Shown piece by piece: positions 26,784 to 31,458 of a stretch of 31,458 nucleotides of DNA. How positions within the stretch are numbered: the first letter of the stretch is position 1; every line of letters starts with the position of its first letter. The stretch covers positions 20,676 to 52,133 of the forward strand of contig RHPI01001043.1 in the NCBI GenBank assembly GCA_009103225.1. The letters run 5' to 3'. The stretch is from Chlorokybus atmophyticus (taxonomy: Eukaryota; Streptophyta; Chlorokybophyceae; Chlorokybales; Chlorokybaceae). Made by a program: the position numbers and the translations under genes. Under the pieces are notes generated by a model. The model did not search any database. It saw nothing but the letters and a program-made list of their open reading frames with translations, and had not been told where the DNA came from.

Positions 26784-27006
26784 CCCTTATTTAGGATTAA
26801 ATAAGGGTCCCAACGGGATTATACAGTCTATTAAGCCATTTTAGGGCCGTTAACCTAGTGTTAAGGCCCTAATGTAGTGTTACTTAATTGTGACACTGAT
26901 ATCGACATGAGACATGAGTCTCATGTCGATATCAGCCGTATGGCGGCGCTGCTAACGCAGCGGCCGCCATAGCCAGGGGATCTTCTGCTCCGGCAGATTC
27001 CCCTGG
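26784..27006. repeat. Run of five consecutive inverted repeats
   Basis: 26784-26807: 10-bp perfect arms, 4-nt loop. 26842-26871: arms TAGGGCC/GGCCCTA with an inner TTAAC/GTTAA. 26896-26935: 17-bp perfect arms around a 6-nt loop. 26939-26971: TATGGCGGC/GCCGCCATA plus an inner GCTGC/GCAGC. 26973-27006: CCAGGGGA/TCCCCTGG with an inner CTGC/GCAG. Confidence 0.85.
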
Positions 27007-27095
27007 CGGCGGCGGCGGTGGCGTCGTGGCTGGTGGTGGTGTTGGGGTAGGGGATTAAAGGGAGGAGGGGGCACACCCCCTCTAGTCTCCTTACA
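26878..27095 (+). mobile_element. Possible short 5' LTR of the Gypsy element
   Basis: The stretch begins TGTTAC and ends CTTACA, one base before the primer-binding site. That gives a candidate LTR of about 218 bp with TGT...ACA ends. It contains three of the hairpins described above. The 3' LTR is outside the window, so the boundary cannot be checked here; the real LTR could start farther upstream. Confidence 0.35.
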
Positions 27096-27096
27096 T

Positions 27097-27110
27097 TGGT
27101 ATCGGAGCAC
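27097..27110 (+). other. Primer-binding site, initiator tRNA-Met type
   Basis: TGGTATCGGAGCAC matches the common plant retrotransposon PBS TGGTATCAGAGC at 11 of its 12 bases, and lies upstream of gag. Confidence 0.6.
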
Positions 27111-27933
27111 GGGCGTGAAGAGCCTGTGGAAGGGGCGGCGGCAGGCGGCAGGCGGCAGGCGACTGCGGCAGCAGGCGGCAGGCGACTGCAGCGGCGGCAA
27201 CTAGTGGTAGTTATTAGGTGGTAGTTGTTGTTGTTGTTGTTATTATTGAAACGCTGTTGCTGGTGTAGGCTAGTTACCTAGCCCTGCCTTGCCTTGCCTT
27301 GCATAGCCTAGCTTGCCCTGCCCTAGCCTAGCCGAGCTTGTTAGCTTGCGTGTAGGGGAGGCGGCCACTCAGGCAGCCTTCCCCCTCAGTATTGCATGCC
27401 CAGCACATCACATAGTGATTTATATATATATAACCACTTGTGTGTGCTTGTGCTGGCCACCACGTGGATTCGTGGTGGTGTAAAGGGTTTGACCCCCCTT
27501 GTGAGACAGTCCGGTGGCAACATCGGCTGTCGTTACCGCCAGTCAGTGCGGTGAGGCCGCCAGAGTCATTCTGTGCGGCCAGTATCAGACTCACAACTCA
27601 CAACTCGCTGATATCACCCTGTAGGGTTGATTCAACGAGGTTTTGGCACCCTGTGTGTCAATTACAATTGTGGGTTGAGTTGAGTTGTACAAAGTGCAAA
27701 CTTTGACAAGCTGTAACTTGTGAACCGCCGCGTGAATTCGCGTGCGGTTTGTTTCTAAGCAAGTGTCTAGTTGAGAAGTGTGTGGGGAGCTCTTGTTTGA
27801 GCTGTATACTCCACGTAACACACTTGAAACTTGACGAGACAACATCAAGTGATTTTGACACTTTTGCAGTGCACAACTTGTGTGTTTGTGCACTTGCAAA
27901 CTTCAACTATTGACGGCTTATATTCTTGGGCAG
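27111..27933 (+). other. Gypsy 5' leader with simple repeats
   Basis: Between PBS and gag are GGCAGGCGGCAGGC repeats (about 27130-27190), GTT/ATT repeats (27221-27247), CCTTG/CCTAG repeats (27283-27335) and a TATATATATA patch (27420-27432). I see no convincing coding exon; it is probably untranslated leader RNA. Confidence 0.5.
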
Positions 27934-29409
27934 ATGTCTGACCAAGGAGGGGACGATGTGGAGAAGTCCACATCATATGAGCCATCAAGTGAAGAGGAAG
28001 TGAATTACTCTGACACGAGTGAGAGCTATTAGCTGACCGTCAGTGAGAAGGAGGGAGACAAGCAAGAGAGCGATGCTTCTCCCGACCAGTCTGCTCAGAG
28101 TGTACCAGTTGCAGTAAACGCTGAAATGGCACCACCTGCAGTTGACTCTCAGAGTGTCATTGGCGGGGCAATTGAGAAGTATGCCCAGGAGCGCAAGGCT
28201 CTGCTTGATGCCAACCCACAGCTTGGCAAGGAAACATGGGATGCATGGGCTCAGAAGGTTCGTGATGGCTATGAGACGGACTTTGTCACACTTCCTCGCG
28301 CAAGCAAGGAGATGGTGATCCGCATGCTCGAGCACGAGCTGACGAACAATGTTCCGCCACTCGTGCGCGGTGATCCGAAGGTGGCTGCTCTGATGGCTGT
28401 TTACGATAAGCCTCCCCCTTACCAAGGCAAGCGAATGGCGTTTGAGGCTTTGGCCAACTTGGGAGTGGAAACCTCACAGCGTTGCAAGGACGTGTTCTGG
28501 TACTTGGGACCTAACTTGGAAGACAAGTTGACTGGCCGAGTACAGTTGACGGCACGCCTCGATGCTATGCAGGCTGAGTTGGTGGCGCTGCGCCAACAGG
28601 TGGCGGGTGCTACTTCAGCAGCTGGAGCATCAGCGGGGCTGCCGGATACAGAACTGAATAAGCCTGAGAAGTTCAAGCCCAACGGCAGCGTCAGTATCCA
28701 CGACTGGGTGGTAACTGTTGAGCACTATTTAACAGCATTGAGACGCCCCGTTGGTGAACACATTGCTGTTGCTGAGTTGCTCATGCCTTCTGACGCTCTC
28801 GCCGAGTGGGCGAGGCAGACACAGGACGGTGCTACCAAAACAGTGGAGGCACTGTTTCAGTTCCTGACGGAACGCTATGGTGGCATGGACCCGGCTACTC
28901 AGGCTCGCAACAAGCTCAGCAAGTTGCGACAGAATGGTCGGGCGGCTTCAGCCTATCTGCAGGAATTTCAGGCATTGGTGGGTCGTGCCAACAGCGGCCT
29001 CATGCCTATTGACAAGGCCGAGCAGTTTGAGTTGTACAAGCGCGGCTTGGATGCGCGTGTGCGTGATCAACTGCAGTACAACACGGCAACGGGACTGCCT
29101 TGGGTTCCCGAGGACTTGGCCAAGTTGCAGAAGCTGAGCGTGTACCTATACAACGATGACACGGCGGTGCAGGACAAGTCACATGTGGCAGTTTCGGCCA
29201 AACCGCCAGGGGTGGGAGGGAAGCGTTTCCCTCATCCGAGTGCACACTTGGCAAAGAAGGCGAAGACATATGGTCCTTCTACTAGTGCCACACCTGCTGG
29301 TGGTGCTACGCCTGCTGCGGCTCGCACCTGTTACGTCTGTCATCAGCCTGGCCACATTGCAAAGAACTGCCCAACCAAGGGGAAGGGCAAGGCCAAGAAG
29401 GTTGAATAG
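27934..29409 (+). CDS. gag: Ty3/Gypsy Gag polyprotein with zinc knuckle; early in-frame TAG
   Basis: The frame opens with ATG at 27934 (MSDQGGDDVEKS, very acidic), meets a TAG at 28030-28032, and continues in the same frame to the TAG at 29407-29409. If the early stop is a mutation or is bypassed, the next Met is at 28126, giving 427 residues. A retrotransposon Gag-type region lies at about 28670-29100 (FKPNGSVSIHDWVVTVEHYL, DALAEWARQ, YLQEFQALVGR), with a downstream spacer. A CCHC knuckle CYVCHQPGHIAKNC is near the C-terminus (29329-29370), followed by a basic tail. Gag forms the particle that packages element RNA. Confidence 0.85.
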
Positions 29410-30981
29410 GATTACGTCGTGACTGATGTAAAAGTGGTTGATGGCCAGTTGCTTGTGTTATTAGCAAACTGGTTTGATGAGCTGTCCCAAGTGCATGTAA
29501 TGACACACGCATGGCAAACACATAGCAAGTTGCCACTTTTTGACGTTGCAAAAGTGGAAGAGAATGCTTGTGTGTTGGTACATGTGGAATTTAACATGCT
29601 TACCAATGTGTTGCACACTTTGACTGAGTTGCAAAGTAAACACAGAACTTTGAGTGTGGTAGTAATGGTGCCTAAGTATCATGGCCCATGGTTGAAACAT
29701 ACTCGAGGGGGAACTGTGTTAAAGCAATTTAGCAAGCGTGAAACAGGGACAGTGCGATTGTCAGCAATTTTACTCAACCCTCGCATTAGTCACGGACTCT
29801 TGGCTACATTTCAAGGACGGGTTGTGCCTCTGTTGTGGACATTTAGTGGCACAATGCAGGGAATAACCAGTTCGTTCTTGATTGACACTGGTGCAACGCA
29901 CAATTTTATTGAGGAACAATGGGTTGTGCGCAATAAAGTAGCGTGTAAACCCTCAGCATTTTCAGCTGCCGGTGCTGGGGGTACGTTACCAGTGAAAGGA
30001 GAAATCAAAATGAAGGTAAAGATTGGTAATTATCATGCCAATCTCACCTTCATAGTGGTGTCCATCAACATAATGGGTGTTGATGTGGTACTAGGACAGG
30101 AATGGCAGGACAATGTTAAAATGACATTGGATACTGGTGCACGGTTGTGCACAGTGAAAAAGGGTCGTAAGCGTGTAACGTTGTCTGTAAAAGGGTCGCA
30201 TAGCTTGGAACACAAGCAAACAGACCCTGCGCTTCTCAGTGCACTTCAGGTGAAGCGTGCGTTGCGTAAAAACACACCGGCTTTCCTTGTGCACTTAACG
30301 TCATCTGATGACTTTGTGCCAGGCAGTACGGCAGGTGTTGCAGACATCATTGAAAAGTATCAGGACATATTCTCAGATGAGTTGCCAGGCTTACCCCCTG
30401 ATCGAGGTGTCGGACACACCATACCACTGATTCCTGATAGTGAGCCTCCATTTCGGCCAATATATAGGCTGAGCCCCAATGAGAGGGGGGAAATGGAAAC
30501 TCAAATCAAAGAGTTATTGGAAAAGGGATTGATTGAACCGAGTTCTTCACCCTTTGGCGCACCCATCTTGTTTGTGATGAAAAAGAATGGGAAATTGCGC
30601 ATGTGTGTAGATTATCGTGCTCTAAACAAGATTACGGTAAAGAATCGATACCCGTTACCACGGATTGATGATGTGTTTGATAAACTGTCGGGTAATGCGT
30701 ACTTCAGTACGCTAGACTTGACAAGCGGTTACCATCAAATCCGTATTCACCCTTCTGATGTTTACAAGACAGCATTCAGAACACCTTCAGGTCATTATCA
30801 ATACAAAGTGTTACCTTTTGGATTGACAAATGCACCTGCGGTGTTTCAGAAGGAAATGAATAAGATCTTTGATAACATGCTTGGCAAGCATGTTATGGTT
30901 TACTTGGATGACATCATTGTCTTCAGTAAAACAAAAGAGGAGCACAGAAAGCATCTGGAAGCGGTGTTTGCTTTACTGCGA
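29410..30981 (+). CDS. pol: Ty3/Gypsy Pol, protease and reverse transcriptase (part)
   Basis: Pol runs in the same frame as Gag, separated only by the UAG at 29407-29409. The aspartic protease motif is SSFLIDTGATHNFIEEQW (about 29872-29925), with GVDVVLGQEW downstream. The reverse transcriptase spans about 30415-30981: RPIYRLSPNERGEME, RMCVDYRALNKITVKNRYPL, LDLTSGYHQIRIHP, FGLTNAPAVFQKEMN and the catalytic YLDDIIVFS (30901-30927). The frame is cut at the N at 30982. About 170 residues precede the protease and are not recognised. Pol converts element RNA to DNA. Confidence 0.9.
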
Positions 30982-30982
30982 N
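30982..30982. other. Single-N contig join
   Basis: An N separates two reverse-transcriptase segments that overlap in content and change frame. This is a join between contigs, not a true base position. Confidence 0.8.
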
Positions 30983-31458
30983 CATAAGCAGCACTTGGAA
31001 GCGGTGTTCGCCTTGCTGCGTGCACATCGCTTGTTTGCCAATCTTGCGAAGTGTGACTTCTGCAAGACGGAGTTGCCATTCTTGGGGCACATTGTGAGCG
31101 GTGCGGGTGTGAAACCTGACCCTCGCAAAGTGCAAGTTGTAAAGGATTGGCCTCAACCTAAGAATATCCATCAGCTGCGATCATTCTTGGGATTGGCAAA
31201 CTACTTTCGCAAGTTTATGATGGGGTACTCCACAGTAGTGGTGCCTTTGACAAAACTGTTGCGAAAAGATGCTCCATTCTTATGGACAGCTGAACAAGAA
31301 GCTGCTATGCAACAGGTGAAGCTAGCTTTGACTTCTGCTCCAGTGTTGGCATTGCCAAACTGGGACAAGCATTTCACTGTGGTTAGCGATGCGTCCACCC
31401 TTGGGTGTGGTGCAGTACTGTTGCAAGATGGCAGACCATGTGCTTATGAGAGTAGGAA
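30983..31458 (+). CDS. pol: Ty3/Gypsy Pol, RT thumb and start of RNase H (second contig piece)
   Basis: Reading resumes in a different frame right after the N. The first residues, KQHLEAVFALLR, repeat the last ones before the N (RKHLEAVFALLR) with different synonymous codons. Then come FLGHIVSGAGVKPDPRKVQ, LRSFLGLANYFRKFM and the RNase H start (FTVVSDASTLGCGAVLLQDG). It is open to the window edge; integrase and the 3' LTR lie beyond it. Confidence 0.88.

Noticed and set aside
23942-28032. Reassigned stop codons, suggested by in-frame TGA in the transposase and TAG in gag
   Set aside because: The well-supported genes end at TGA (permease, both hydrolases) or TAG (phytocyanin) exactly where the proteins should end. 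The in-frame stops are mainly in mobile elements, so decay or readthrough is more likely.

Overview
The window is nuclear DNA of a eukaryote. Genes are cut into many short exons by GT-AG introns (a few GC-AG), there is an intron-free eukaryotic tRNA-Thr, and there are eukaryotic mobile elements (a pogo-type DNA transposon and a Ty3/Gypsy retrotransposon). An early-nodulin-like phytocyanin with an arabinogalactan/GPI tail, an AzgA-type purine permease and introns rich in CA/TG tracts point to a green alga or another member of Viridiplantae. I cannot name the species. Exon models were built by hand from splice signals, reading phase and protein coherence.

Layout: (1) 1-3242: mostly non-coding, with coherent minus-strand exons of an unrecognised gene at about 1185-2520. 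(2) 3243-5732, minus: an 11-exon AzgA-like nucleobase permease whose model closes in phase at 522 residues. (3) 7695-11291, minus, and 11849-15928, plus: two head-to-head paralogues sharing a 557-bp intergenic region. Each encodes an allophanate-hydrolase C-terminal-like domain followed by two isochorismatase-superfamily cysteine hydrolase domains, closest in motif to biuret/ureide amidohydrolases. The plus copy has lost catalytic residues in its second hydrolase domain and is interrupted by 461 consecutive C plus one N, almost certainly an assembly artefact. (4) 15929-18989: no confident gene. (5) 18990-20532, plus: a 4-exon phytocyanin (ENODL type) with signal peptide, Pro/Ser/Thr/Ala-rich region and GPI signal. 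(6) 20533-22156: weak minus-strand exons, a 79-bp tandem repeat, a tRNA-Thr(TGT) and a diverged repeat. (7) 22157-25825: a pogo/Tigger-like element with TIRs, TA flanks and a decayed transposase gene. (8) 25826-26877: an unclassified interval ending in consecutive hairpins. (9) about 26878-31458: the 5' part of a Ty3/Gypsy element (possible short LTR, PBS, gag, pol), broken at a single N at 30982 where two different copies seem to be joined.

Working idea: the permease and the two fused ureide-hydrolase genes form a local nitrogen-salvage neighbourhood (nucleobase import plus hydrolysis of urea-like nitrogen compounds). The fused domain architecture and its inverted duplication are the most unusual coding features. 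Substrates are inferred from family membership only.
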